A stretch of DNA of 64,000 nt. Source: Chamaecrista fasciculata (Eukaryota > Streptophyta > Magnoliopsida > Fabales > Fabaceae). The DNA lies in NCBI GenBank assembly GCA_003254925.1, contig QANZ01005809.1, forward strand, positions 226,692-290,691. The letters are read 5' to 3'. Positions 37,751-49,355 of the stretch are shown here, in pieces. The notes below the pieces were generated by a model that saw only the letters and a program-made list of their open reading frames with translations, did not search any database and had not been told where the DNA came from. Position numbers and translations under genes: made by a program. Within the stretch, counting starts at the first letter, position 1. Each line of letters opens with the position of its first letter.

Positions 37751-39136
37751 AATTTTACATAGTATGAAAAGTTTTGAAAAAAGTAATTACTTTTTTTATA
37801 TTTTATGAAATTTTCTACCCAATAAATAAAACTTTAAGAGTTTAGCACATTTTACTTTACATGTTTTAAAGGGTGTGGGATAATTTTTTTATTTTTACAA
37901 ACTCAAATTAGTCCATACTTAACAAAATGACAACTAATCTCGGGTTTCATGAAGGAAAAGCACATACAATTTAACACTAAAAATTATATTGTTTACCGAC
38001 TTTTATTTTAATCTGCAAAAAATGAGCATAAATACAACTTAAGAATCCAAGTCTGCATATTATTTATAGTACAACAAAAACTCCCACATTCTAAATATCC
38101 TATAAAGTTAGAACAAAATCTTTTTCTACATCATTTTCTTTAACTCCTAACCTCTTGTAATTTGGCTTGTATTTCCCTTTTAAACGTGGTTTGAAGATTT
38201 TACACAAAGTTGTAGGAAGATTTGTCATCATCATTGTGATGATACCCAACCCACTACTGAAAGGAGAAGTGACATAGTCTCGTTTCTCCAAGTGGAAGAA
38301 CATAGCAAGGTTAGATTAGATAGATAAATATATATTTTTATAGAATTAATTTAATTTTTTAAGCATTAGTAGAGATTTAGCCAAGTGGCTTATGAATTGT
38401 GAAAATCATAACATATTCAGTGGTAGTAAATAAAAAAATGAAACTATTTAAATGCATGCATCAATGATCAAACTTGAAAATAAGAATATAATAAATATAT
38501 AGTTTTATTTTACTTTTTTGAGTTTTTTTTTTTTAAAATAAAATTGATAGGTTTTTTTTTAAAAATGACAAATTTACTGAAAAATCAATTATCCAATTAA
38601 ATCATTCATCATTCATATTTTTTTATTAAAGTTCCACTTTTTGAATTGGAGCAGACGGCGATGCGTTGAATTGGAGCTTGTCAATGTAATTCTTTTCATC
38701 GGCTATCGCGAGACCTCGCTTTTATCAATGAAGTCGACGTCACCAATTTCTGCCAGAATCTAGGTCTTCACCAAATGGCCGACGCAAGCTCACGTGATGA
38801 TCGAAATTGACACAGTGAACCTGATCTTTTTGATGAGAGAATGATCGTTCATGTGTAAGATTAAACCATCGGCGCTGACACCAGGGTCGCAGAAGATTAT
38901 GGCTTGAAGGTCGACGTTTTGAACAATCTTGGCTTGCTCTATGTTGAAAACTTCAAGACGACCCATGTTCAAGAAAGTATTTGTGAAAATGTCACAAAGA
39001 ATGAAAGGAAGAAAAAGAAGCATAAGAGACTTGGGTTGTTCTCAGGAAGATTCGAAGTCAAGGATTAGTATTAAGGAGTTTGATTGATGAGTATTGAATA
39101 TGAAATAATGTATGTGTATATATATATAATTAACTT
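37751..39136. other. Spacer between duplicated units
   Basis: Noncoding. It holds a short less AT-rich patch (38640-39070) with a minus-strand 77-codon frame (38790-39023) that starts MLLFLPFILCDIF and contains DPGVSADGLILHMNDHS. I do not recognise it; it may be a fragment of a decayed gene. Confidence 0.45.
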
Positions 39137-41214
39137 GCTTAAGAACAATGTCAAGGCTATAATTTGTCTTACCTGAAATTTTCAATTTTTCTTTGGCAAA
39201 CTTAAAACGTTTTGCATCATAACTTGTATTTATTCTTCTTCTATTTGTCTTCTCTTTAGCATATTGACATGAATTTTCAATATCATTTATGTTCTATTTC
39301 ATAATTTCCTTTTATTTGTCGTCTCTTGGTCCTTACTCTAATTTTTCCTTTGTTTGCGGTGCTTACACCATATAACTAGGTTCCATATAGGTAGTCGGTT
39401 CGGATCATCTGGATGTTTATCTAAAGTTAGGGTGATACAAATCCCGTGTAGTAAATCAATTTCAATATTAGGGGTCTTTGCAATCATTTCCTAATTCCTA
39501 CAAATTTGTGAAAATTAGGATGTGTGTTTGTTTCATGTTTTCCTATTGTCATTTTCATTGAAAATAGGAAATGTGTTTGGCCACTATTATTTCTGAAAAA
39601 AAAAATGTTTTTTTAGCATGTAAAAAAATGTATTTTTTTTACAAGAAAAAGTAAACTCTTTTAATATCATTCCTTAACAATAATCAAATTAAAAAAAAAC
39701 ACAATTTATAATAAGTTAAGTTAACTTAGTTCAAAAATAAATATAAATAAGCTTTATAATAAAACGAACATTTTTCAAATATTAAAAATTTGAAAATGGG
39801 CTGGGTTGCCTTTTTGCAACTTATTTATTGCATACGCTGTTGAATAGTGAAATGTAAATAGTAATGTGATTTCATATAGAATTAATTTTGATTGGTTTAA
39901 AAAGTTATCTTTTTTTTTTTAACATTAAATTACTTAAAAAAAGAGATTATGCCATGTCGCAATTATATGCATATTTCACTTTACATCTTAGAATCTCCCT
40001 TATCTTATATTATCATATCATATCATTTAATTTAAACGGGTTTTGTGGTTTTGTAGTGCCCTGATTTTTGTCATTTTGCACGTGGTGGTATAATTTACAT
40101 AGCAGATTCTTTATTCTCGTGCCTTTGTGAATGTCGCAATTATATGGTTGTTTGTTCTAATTCTAGGTAGTTTTTTTTTAATTAAATTTTTTTAATCTTG
40201 ATCATGTTCTTTTTAACATATTTTGATATTTTCATGGATTGTAAAACATGGATTCATTATAGAGAATTATAATTCTTCTACCATGCATTTTAAATTTTAA
40301 TTCTTCAACATTACAAGTTTCAAAGGTTTTAGCCCCAAGCCTCAATCTATTGATATCTTCTTGTTATTAAATTCAAGGCAAGTAACATTCCTGAATTTAT
40401 GACCAAAAGAAGTCCATTAAGATTTTAGATGAGTTCGTTTATTTTAAAAAAAAATTAGTGTATCATAAAAGCAGACTATCGAATGTAAGGTGCCTGTCCA
40501 TTGATTCCTTCATCGATTTTAATTTTTGAGGCTAACCTTGAATTTAAAATTAATAGTAATAATACATTAATAATTTCGCCTCCCTCTCTTGACTGGAGTG
40601 GGATTCTCCTTCGCGACATAATTATATTTTAAACTAGTTATAAACCTGTCATTCTGTCAATCTGATATTTTAAACTAGTCATAAACCTGTCAATCTGATA
40701 TATTAACAATCATAATTAATTAATTTTGGATCATATTTACAACAATTAGTAGTCCTATATGGAATTACATTAACAAAACTAATGAATTATGATTGTTAAT
40801 ATATTTTGTTATTATTTTAGTTATTGCTAGTTTTATTTATTTAGTAAGATTATTTGAATTTTGAATTAAATTTTATTTAAATATTTATTATTTAATTAGT
40901 TTTACCAAGTCAATAATGTTAATGGAGTCACTTGTAACTTAGTGAACGAGTCACTTGTAACTTAGTGACGTGAGTAATGTTAGTGGAATGCATTTGTATG
41001 CCTATATATAAGGCTCTTTCATTTCATTTTAATGTTAAGTACAATATTATGAGATTCATGTTTCCTTTTTAAATTTTCCAACACTAATTCTACATGGTCT
41101 TTTTTTTCTTTTTTCTTTGTCAAACGTTACTCACCAATATTCGTATTACCAACAAATTATTTACTATTAAACTTTATGCATATATAAAAAAAGTGTCACA
41201 AATTATTTAGTATT

Positions 41215-42080
41215 GAGAACAAACACAGGATGCGTATGGTTCGAGCCATCTCTACTCACAATTCACTTGCTCTTCGCTACCTTGTTCATAAATACCAATC
41301 TAGATAGAGGCTAATTGAGTCAATTTCCACCGACTAAATAAACACTCCTCTCTAGAAACTACTTTTTTGTTTTTATTGTTATCATTATTTGAATTTTAAA
41401 TCTTTGGAAAATTCATTCTCATGATTTTCCGGTAAATTTTGTTTTACTACTATCATAAGATATCAATTTAGAGTCGTGAAATTTTCGAATCTGTTTAAAA
41501 TGCCAAATTTTTTAAATAAGATGTTTTCATATTAGTTGCTTCATTTGTTAAACAGTTGTTTTCCCTGTTACGCTACATTAGTTTATGCCTTCGTGTATAT
41601 CTTCTTTCCCTAATATAATGTCCCAAAAGTCAGACTCAGACATTGTAGGTTTGGAAGGATAGGAACAATAATATAATAATTATAAAATTTTTAGTGTTTG
41701 TTTAGTGACCCGCTTATCAAATTAATTATGTGATAAATGCTTGCGAGACTTCTTCGGCAGCGTTTTTGAACTTTTCCGGCGGTGATTTCGAACTTCTCCA
41801 ACGACGTTCTTGAACTTCTCCAATGTCGTGCGCGTCCTTTCTTGCTCTGAACGATTGAACGTAGGGGTTAGGATTTGGCATTAGAAATTGATGGATTTTA
41901 GGATCTTATGCTCCTACTTATGTGGCATTTAATAGCTCAAACTAACAAAAACTTAACATAAGGGTGATAATTGCACCTACTTAAAACCTCAGGGGTTCTA
42001 TTTGCACAAACTCAAAACTTAGGGGTGTTATGGCACCAAATCTAAAACTCAGGGGGTGTTGGTGCATTTTAGCCATAAAA
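41215..42080. repeat. Extra block in duplication copy 2
   Basis: It begins near GAACAAACACAGGATGCG and ends near GGTGCATTTTAGCC. Its right end repeats AACTCAGGGG/AACTTAGGGG and GCACC words typical of one arm of a foldback MITE, but I could not pair it with a left arm or a TSD. It is either an insertion in copy 2 or a loss from copy 1. Confidence 0.4.
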
Positions 42081-42084
42081 ATTA

Positions 42085-42640
42085 GAGGCATAAAAAAATC
42101 AAAGAGGGAGAGACTCAGAGCGCACACGAACTTCCCTCATGAGGAATATGTCGGCTTCAATTGATTGTCGGACATATGCTAATTAATTAGATTAAGGTAG
42201 GGTCATTACCTTAATTATCAAGGAAGTTTTGGAGAGGCAACAAGACCAGAAAAGACCTGCAAAAGCTTCACAGGGGTAGTTTTGCGAAGAAACTTTGACG
42301 CTCAAGTTAGTTCAGAGAACAACCGGAGAGTAAAGAGTTTGAGAGAGAATGAATAGCTAACATGGATCAGGGTTGGCAATGATTGGCTTGTTACGCTCTC
42401 GTGATGTCTAGTACATCATATCCTTAGAATCTCAAGGCAAGTTGGCCATTGTCCATAGGACATGTTTAAGCGCTCCTAGAACAAGGGAATGCTAGGCAAA
42501 GGGGCACCTATTGCTCACAGGCAGCCAAGTGGGTATATATCATATGCTAAATATTTTATGAGGAGATTCAAATGAATTCTATGATTACTCATCTAAATTG
42601 TCATTTATAGACTTACCCAAAGTTAAAAGACTCTCGACTT
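42085..42640 (-). mobile_element. Antisense gypsy LTR remnant in copy 2
   Basis: The counterpart of 37060-37745: GAGGGAGAGACTCAGAGCGC, GTTTTGCGAAGAAAC and ACGCTCAAGTTAGTTCAGAG. Its presence in both copies implies that the LTR inserted before the duplication. Confidence 0.5.
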
Positions 42641-43154
42641 ACCCGGAAATATGACTTGTGTGAACCTATCAATATAAGCTACAACATATGATAATTCACC
42701 TTTATATATTTGAAAAACAAAGCTTTAATCAACCAATGAAAATTCTCACAAAGCTTTAGAGATATATGCCTCTCCGTTTGGAATTTTGAATTGGTGTTTT
42801 TGTTGCCTTTTATATGTCAGAAGCATACATTAAATCTTGAAAGAAAAAAAAATAATAAAAAAACATTCGATTATATTTGTTCAGAATTGTTAAAATGTTT
42901 GATTTAATTTAAAAATTGATTTAAGTAGTAAGAGATTTGATATCGTTTAAAGTAAAATTTTATGTTTGAGATCTTGAGAATATAATTACTCTCATTAGGA
43001 GATTCTTCAACTACAATTAGGTACATTATGCGAGTTGAATCTAAATGAGTGGAAACAAAATCTCATAGAACAAGTGGACAATAAATAAAAATTTTTAATT
43101 TTATTCTAAAAAATTTATTATTCATTAACTCATTTAGGATTTTTCTATTATGTA
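42641..43154. other. AT-rich intergenic DNA
   Basis: Nothing is recognised between the duplication and the foldback MITE. Confidence 0.5.
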
Positions 43155-43536
43155 TCCTTAGGGCACATGATAAGGGTGCATTTATTATCATTGACAACAT
43201 AAAAACTTTTAAACAACATTAATTGGTTGTCCTTCTTTTTCTTTTCTTGACAATAATACCCTTATATTCCCTCATTTTTTATATACTTCTTTTAATAAAT
43301 GTATCTTTTTATTTTTTTCACTCTTGATACTTTTTTAACAAAATTACGTGTTAGGATAAGAAAATGATATTTTGGCTTATTTTTCTGTGAATATTTATAT
43401 AATATATATATATAAATGACGATTTGCTTTATTTTTGTTAATTAAGATAAGACAAATAAAGAGTTTATATAATACCCTAACATGTAATTTTGTCAAAAAA
43501 TTATCAAGAGTGAAAAAAATAAAAAAGAAATACATT

Positions 43537-44142
43537 TGATACATCACTATTTGGGCGTACGCCTAAATGACCCTCGAACCGGACCTCTTCTCCCCTCCAA
43601 GCCTGGCAAGGCGCACTCAAGCCAATCGAGTGCCCTCTGCACACTTAGGGGCGGTCGTGATCCATCCAGGGTCACGGCGCTCGCCTCCAGGTTAACACAC
43701 AGTCACCCACGACTGCCTTGTTCCTCAATCCTCGTTGATGGATATCGTGGGCCACAGACTCAGTCATTCCCACGTTCTCCAGTCACCTGGCGCCCGCCCA
43801 GTAACGCAACACGCAATCACCCACGATTGCATTGTCCCGCAAATCTCGGTCTCCACCACTCCCGCTGGTGGAGATCGTGCTCAGCTACGTGGTGCACCCC
43901 GCGCGCTAGCCACCACTCTCTCCCTGCTCTATAAATAGAGCTCAACCCAGCAGACTAAGGTTAGCTACTTCTCACCTTTCAGAATTCTCTTGCTCTCATA
44001 TCTCTCATACACTAACTTGAGCGTCGGAGTATTCTTCGCAGGGCCCCCCCTATGAAGTTCTTGCAGATACTTAGACGATCCAATTGCTCTTGCAGCCCTC
44101 ACTTGTTGAACTAGGTAAGCTTGTCCATTTTCTAGTTTATCA
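43537..44142 (+). repeat. Gypsy 5' LTR
   Basis: It begins TGATACATCACTATTTGGG directly after TSD copy ACATT and ends TAGTTTATCA just before the primer-binding region. The length is 606 bp. A TATA box (CTATAAATAGAG, about 43929) precedes the likely transcript start. The last 75 bp match the end of the 3' LTR at 61491. A 132-codon frame in it is not a gene. Confidence 0.85.
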
Positions 44143-44143
44143 T

Positions 44144-44162
44144 TGACGCCGTCTGTGGGGAA
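44144..44162 (+). other. Gypsy primer-binding site
   Basis: TGACGCCGTCTGTGGGGAA follows the LTR end by one base and resembles the TGGCGCCGTCTGTGGGAA-type site of Tat elements. I do not assign the tRNA with certainty. Confidence 0.6.
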
Positions 44163-44302
44163 CCTTCACGCCGTGTGTTCATCAACACATGCTCCCCACC
44201 ATCTTTTCTATACGTGAGCCTTCAAGCTCACCCTTCTTGCTTTTCATCAAAAGCTAACTCACCGACGTTTATCTTGTTGAACTAGGTGAACCATATCTTG
44301 CT

Positions 44303-45668
44303 ATGGCTAACATCGAGGACTTCCCCCATGATCACCTTCTGGAGGACGACCACTCTGACTCTCAGGAGAACGCCCCTGGAACTCAGGAGGGCCACAGACA
44401 GAAGGAACTGAGAGACGAGGGACCCTCTCGAACTGCACCACCTGTGACCCAGACGGGCGCCACAGGACTGACATTCGAAGCTCAGGACATCATGTCCATT
44501 TTCCGCGGAATGATGAAAGAGCACACGGATGCCCTCCGTCGCGAGTTTCAGAATCTCTCCATTCACAACACTCCCAGTGGGACCCCCCAGGGTTCCAACC
44601 CGGCCCGCCGCCACACTACAGCGGTTCTGCTTAGAACATCTCGGCCGCCGCAGGCTTCGAGGACGAGCCAGGCACCATCATCCCTCAGAAGGGGCCTTTT
44701 GCGTTGTCCATTCAGCGTGACATCCTTCACAGGGTTTTAAGATGCCTGTAAAGATTACACCATATGAGCCCGCCGCGGATCCAAACATGCATATGAAGGC
44801 ATTCAATGTCGCTGTCCAGCTAGCGTCCATCATCGAAGGGAAAAAATGCAAGTTGTTCCCGACCACTCTCGGCCCGGAGGGCCTTCATTGGTACGCTCGT
44901 CTCTCGGATTACTCCATTAGTACCTTTGAGGAGTTGGAGGCCGCCTTCCTCAAACGGTTTGCTACAAGTATCATCTATAAAAAGTCATCGACTGTGATGG
45001 CAGACCTGATTCAGGGTTCCAGCGAGAGTCTCCGGAACTTCCTCAAGCGTTTCTCCGAGCGCTGCCACGAGGTTGAAGACTTGGAGGATAGCGTGGCCAT
45101 CCACGCCTTTAAACAGGGACTCCGTCCCGGAAACGTCTCCGACGAGTTGGCGCTCGCCAATCCAAAGACGCTTGAATCACTGCTCAAGCGAGCCAGCGAA
45201 TTTATCGTTAAGGAGGACAACCAGTTCGCCTCCAAGAGCTGCTTCAACAAAATGAAGGACACACAGAACGGTCAGCCAGCCGGCCGGAATCGAAACGGGA
45301 ACGGAAAATGGAAGATGCACGATCGCCCTTCATCTTCATCCCAGGGATCCTCACGCCCGCCTTTCACGGGCAAACTCCCAACATATCATGTTCTCACTGT
45401 CTCCAGATCACAAATCTGGCGCGCCTGCTGTACGCTCGACATCTTCCCTATAGCAAAGCCTCTCCCTATTAAGCCTGGTCGCCCAAGAGATACCAGCAAG
45501 CATTGCAGATATCACAACGGCTACGGGCATACCACCGACGAGTGCATCTCCCTAAAAGATGTCATTGAGCAGCTCATCCGTGACGGCCACCTGGCCGAGT
45601 ACAAGTAAAAGAAGAGACCAGAGTCTAACAGGGACGCCTCTTAGCCCAAAAATAGGAAGATCATCGAG
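44303..45668 (+). pseudogene. Gypsy gag
   Basis: The frame from 44303 begins MANIEDFPHDHLLEDDHSDS and runs to 44740. The next frame (44742-45608) carries the retrotransposon gag core (LHWYARLSDYSISTFEELE, FLKRFSERCHEVEDLED, KQGLRPGN) and a Cys/His stretch HCRYHNGYGHTTDECISLK that replaces a classical zinc knuckle, as usual in Tat gag. The change of frame is a frameshift near 44600-44740, so gag is broken. Stop codons at 45606 (TAA) and 45642 (TAG) lie in frame with the protease that follows. It would form the virus-like particle in the cytoplasm. Confidence 0.8.
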
Positions 45669-45671
45669 GAC

Positions 45672-46469
45672 GTGGGCGGCAGTACCAAACAGAGTGAAGC
45701 GCCCGCCAAAAGCGTGATCAACACCATCTCTGGTGGAATTCACAGCCACAGGACGCCCCACAACCGCAAAACCATTATGCGGTCAATCATGTGCATGCAC
45801 TACACCAACAAGCGCTCCCACGAGGATATCCACGCGCCAATCACTTTCACCTCTGATGAGCTGATGCTCGTCGAGTATGACGAGCCTATGGTCATCACGG
45901 TGCGCATCGGCGAGATCGACGTTCGAAGAATCTTAGTGGATCAGGGATCATCATCTGACATCCTGTATTTCCACGCTTTCGAACATCTGGGTATCCCTCT
46001 AGGCACCCTGAAGCCTTTCCACGAACCACTGATCGGCTTTGTAGGGACAAGGACGCCCGCCGAAGGAGTCCTGGAAGCCAAGCTGACGTTGGAGGGAGAT
46101 GGGACTCCCCCCAGAACATCCGCCATCTATGCTAGCTTCATCGTTGTGGCCGCCCCATCCGCATACAACGCCATCCTCGGACGCTCAAGTCTGAATGCTT
46201 TCCGAGTCTTGATCTCCACCGCTCATTTACTAATGAAATTTCCAACTCGGTGGGGGACAGCAAGTCTCCGAGGTGACCAGCTCGAGGGTCGCCGATGCTA
46301 TGCAACAAGCTTGGCTCGGGTCACGATCGACCCCATCTACCAGACTTGCCCATTTATGGAGGAAAAACCGGACTCTCCTCCCCCGGAGCCCGCCGGAGAG
46401 GATGCAGACACAAGCGCAACAACCGAAATAACAGACCTACGTGACGAGGTAAACCACGCCAGTGGCTGA
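45672..46469 (+). pseudogene. Gypsy aspartic protease region
   Basis: The frame continues that of gag. The catalytic segment is RRILVDQGSSSDILYFHAF, with DQGSS where many retroviral proteases have D-S/T-G. GFVGTRTPAEGV and YNAILGRSSLNAFR are the flap-side and C-terminal motifs of the family. The open frame ends at TGA 46467-46469, but a GT-AG intron starting at 46449 would bypass this stop. Confidence 0.75.
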
Positions 46470-46729
46470 CGCCTCTTGGAGTAGCTAACTCTAAATGGGT
46501 GGATTTGGCGCCCGATCTTAAGATTAGTTGCAATCTTTCTCTTTCATGTCTGTTCTGTTTCTATGTTCGTTTTCCCCTTCCCTAAAATGCTTAAGGCCCA
46601 CCTTTATCATTTCTATGTACGCTCCGACCTACCCATGACGGACGAATTATTTACTTAATGAGACGTTATTTCCCTTTATGCAATCTCTTGCACACTTTAT
46701 TCTTAAACGTTTCTCATCATACGTTTTAG
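46449..46729 (+). other. Candidate intron between protease and RT (Ogre-type)
   Basis: A donor GTAAAC at 46449 and an acceptor with TACGTTTTAG ending at 46729 bound 281 bp. Joining 46448 to 46730 is in phase 0 at both ends and links the protease frame to the RT frame, which are otherwise offset. The segment itself is noncoding, T-rich before the acceptor, and has several stops. Ogre elements of the Tat lineage are known to carry an intron at this place. Splicing is inferred. Confidence 0.6.
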
Positions 46730-48811
46730 GTAGAGGGCGCACGCCGTAAACCTTCGGACGTGCTTGTCCAACTTCACTTCCCCGGGCACCCGGAGCGAAC
46801 AGTGAGCATCTCAGCGGACCTACCCGCACAGCAAAAAGCCAGGTTATCCGACTTCTTGCTCGCCAACGGCGATATTTTTGCATGGTCCACCTCGGACATG
46901 CCTGGCGTAGACCCCAAGCTGGTCATGCATTCCCTCGATGTGGATGACCGCCGCGGGGTGTTCCAAAAGAAGCGAGTCCTGGGGTTAGAGCGGCAGCTCG
47001 CCACAAAGGAGGAAGTAAACAAGTTGCTGGCGGTCGGCTTCATTCGGGAGACCAAATATCCCACCTGGCTGTCCAATGTCGTTATGGTCCCCAAGCACAA
47101 TGGCAAATGGCGAATGTGCGTGGACTTCACAAACCTAAAAAAGGCGACCCCCAAGGACCTTCACCCGCTTCCGAGTATAGACAAACTAGTGGACAACACC
47201 TGCGGGTACGCCACTTTGAGCTTCCTAGATGCCTTTTCAGGCTATAACAAGATCAAGATGAACCCCAAGGACGTCGACAAGACGGCTTTCGTCACTGAAC
47301 AAGGTATCTACTGCTACAAAGTCATGCCCTTCGGCTTGAAGAACAAAGGCGCCACTTATCAGCGGATGATGGACCGCTTCTTCAAAGATAATGTAGGCAA
47401 GAACATTGAAGTCTACGTCGATGACATGGTCGTCAAAACAAAGGCTGGCGGCGACCACCTTGATGACATGTAGGAAATCTTCTAGATTCTCCGCCACTAC
47501 GGGCTACGCCTCAACCCGGCCAAATGCGCCTTTGGGGTCGCCGAGGGCAAGTTCCTAGGATTCATGATCTCCCAGCGCGGGATAGAGGCCAACCCGGATC
47601 AATGCCAAGCCATCCTCGACATGACATCACCAAAAACTCTGAAGGAGGTACAATGCCTCAATGGGCGCATAGCCGCGCTCCATCGCTTCCTGGCAAGGTC
47701 GGGCGACCGATGCTTACCCTTCTTCAAAACTCTTAAAGGAGGAAAGAACTTCACTTGGACCGCCGAATGTGAAAAGGCGTTCCAAGAGCTGAAGACGTAT
47801 CTAAGCAGACTGCCCATACTCACAACCTCAACGCTAGGCAAGCCGATCTATGTATACCTTGCCGCAACCGATGTGGCAGTAAGCTCCGTCTTTATCACCG
47901 AAGACAAAGACGAACAACGACTAATCTATTTCTCCAGCAAAGTACTCACGGGCGCCGAGACCCGATATCACTTGCTGGAAAAGCTAGTATACGCACTACT
48001 CATTTCCACAAGGAAGTTGCGACCGTACTATCAACAGTATGTGATAATCGTCCAGACTGACCGCCCCATGCGACAAATCATCCATCAGCCCGACATTGCG
48101 GGCCGCCTTGTCAACTGGTCTATCGAGCTTTCTAAATTCGGCCTCTCTTTCGAGCCTCGGCGCGCGATAAAGGGGCAAGCTCTCGCCGACTTCGTCGCCG
48201 AGATGACGCCCGCCAATCCAGCCTCCACCACCTGGAATGCTTACATAGATGGTGCTTCGTCCTTCAAGCTTCGCGGTGCAGGAGTCATCGTTGAGTCGCC
48301 CGACGGTTACGCCATCGAACAAGCTATCGACATACGCTTTCCTGCCACAAATAATCAGGCAGAGTATGAAGCCCTCATTGCCGCCCTCGAACTCACCGTG
48401 GGCATGGGCGCCCAGGACATTCATGTCTACAGCGACTCCCAGCTTGTAGTCGGACACATGAAAGGAGATTTCGATGCCAAGGAACCAACTATACTCAAAT
48501 ATGTGGAAAAGGCACAATACATCCTCTGTCATCACATCCGGGCCGCCCAGTTCTCGCACATCTTGCGTTCTAAAAACACCAGGGCAGACGCTTTGGCCAA
48601 ACTAGCCTCTAAGCCGAACGCTAGAGGCCGCTCTTCTATCATTCACACCACCTTGGAACGCCCATCAATTGAAGGACCAATGGTCCTGACTGTTGAAACG
48701 ACCCCTGACTGGCGAACACCAATCATGGCTTACATCATAAATGGCATTCTCTCGCCTGACAGGAACGAAGCCCGAAAGGTCGTACGCCGGGCTGACCACT
48801 ACTTCCTCTAG
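46730..48811 (+). pseudogene. Gypsy RT, RNase H and second RNase H
   Basis: One frame runs from 46730 with TAG stops at 47471, 47483 and 48809. RT motifs: VGFIRETKYPTWLSNVV, WRMCVDFTNLKKATPKD, SFLDAFSGYNKIKM, MPFGLKNKGATYQR, YVDDMVVK. The first RNase H/connection follows (FTWTAECEKAFQELK, YFSSKVLTGAETRY). The second, archaeal-type RNase H has all four acidic positions in view: NAYIDGAS, NNQAEYEALIAAL, VYSDSQLV and NTRADALAKLAS. Each TAG is one C-to-T step from CAG. The active sites look intact; the stops kill the frame. Confidence 0.85.
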
Positions 48812-49355
48812 GGGAATGACCTTTATCGGCGAGGTCACTCTATGCCTTGCCTCAGATTCGTCGGACCGAACGACGCCCACCTCATCCTCGAAGAGCTCCA
48901 CGAAGGACTCTGCGGCTCACATCAAGCCGCACCCACTCTAAAGCGCAAAGTCCTCATCTCGGGGTACTATTGGCCTTCCATCATCAGGGACGCCACCGAA
49001 CTGGTGAAAACTTGCAGGAAGTTCCAGGAGCACGCCAACCACATCCATATCCCAGGAGAACACATGAGCCCAATGGAGTCCCCCTGCCCTTTCGACGTAT
49101 GGGGTATCGACATCCTCTGGCCATTTCCGACCGCCACAGGCCAACGGAGATTCCTTATCGTTGCAGTCGATCTCTTTACCAAATGGATCGAGGCAGAACC
49201 GATGAAATCCATCAGCTCTGCTCAGATGAAAACCTTCATCTTGCAGAACATACTCTCCCGATTTGGCGTCCCCCAACGAATCATCAGTGATAACGGCCGC
49301 CAATTCATCAGTGAATCTTTTCGTGACTTTTGTGCCGAATATGACATCTCCCTGG
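48812..49355 (+). pseudogene. Gypsy integrase, N-terminal half only
   Basis: The frame continues from the RNase H. The zinc-binding region (LHEGLCGSHQA, then CRKFQEHANH) has Phe where the last Cys of CxxC is expected. The core shows the first catalytic Asp (WGIDILWPF) and the second (IISDNGRQF). The sequence stops at EYDISL where the copia LTR starts, before the catalytic Glu. No continuation is found after 57235, so the Glu part and C-terminal domain were lost. Confidence 0.85.

Larger units (their letters stand above)
39137..42640. repeat. Tandem duplication, copy 2
   Basis: This repeats 34777-37750 in direct orientation, with an extra block of about 860 bp (41215-42080) not found in copy 1. 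Copy 2 lacks several short stretches of copy 1. The copies differ by many small indels, so the duplication is not recent. COPB2 exons are not included. Confidence 0.85.

Noticed and set aside
43536-43934. 132-codon frame in the gypsy 5' LTR
   Set aside because: It lies within the LTR upstream of the TATA box, is biased by GC content, and has no recognised motif.
46449-46729. Reading the gap between protease and RT simply as degenerated coding sequence
   Set aside because: Frames, T-rich acceptor and exact phase-0 join argue better for an intron, although a decayed linker cannot be ruled out.
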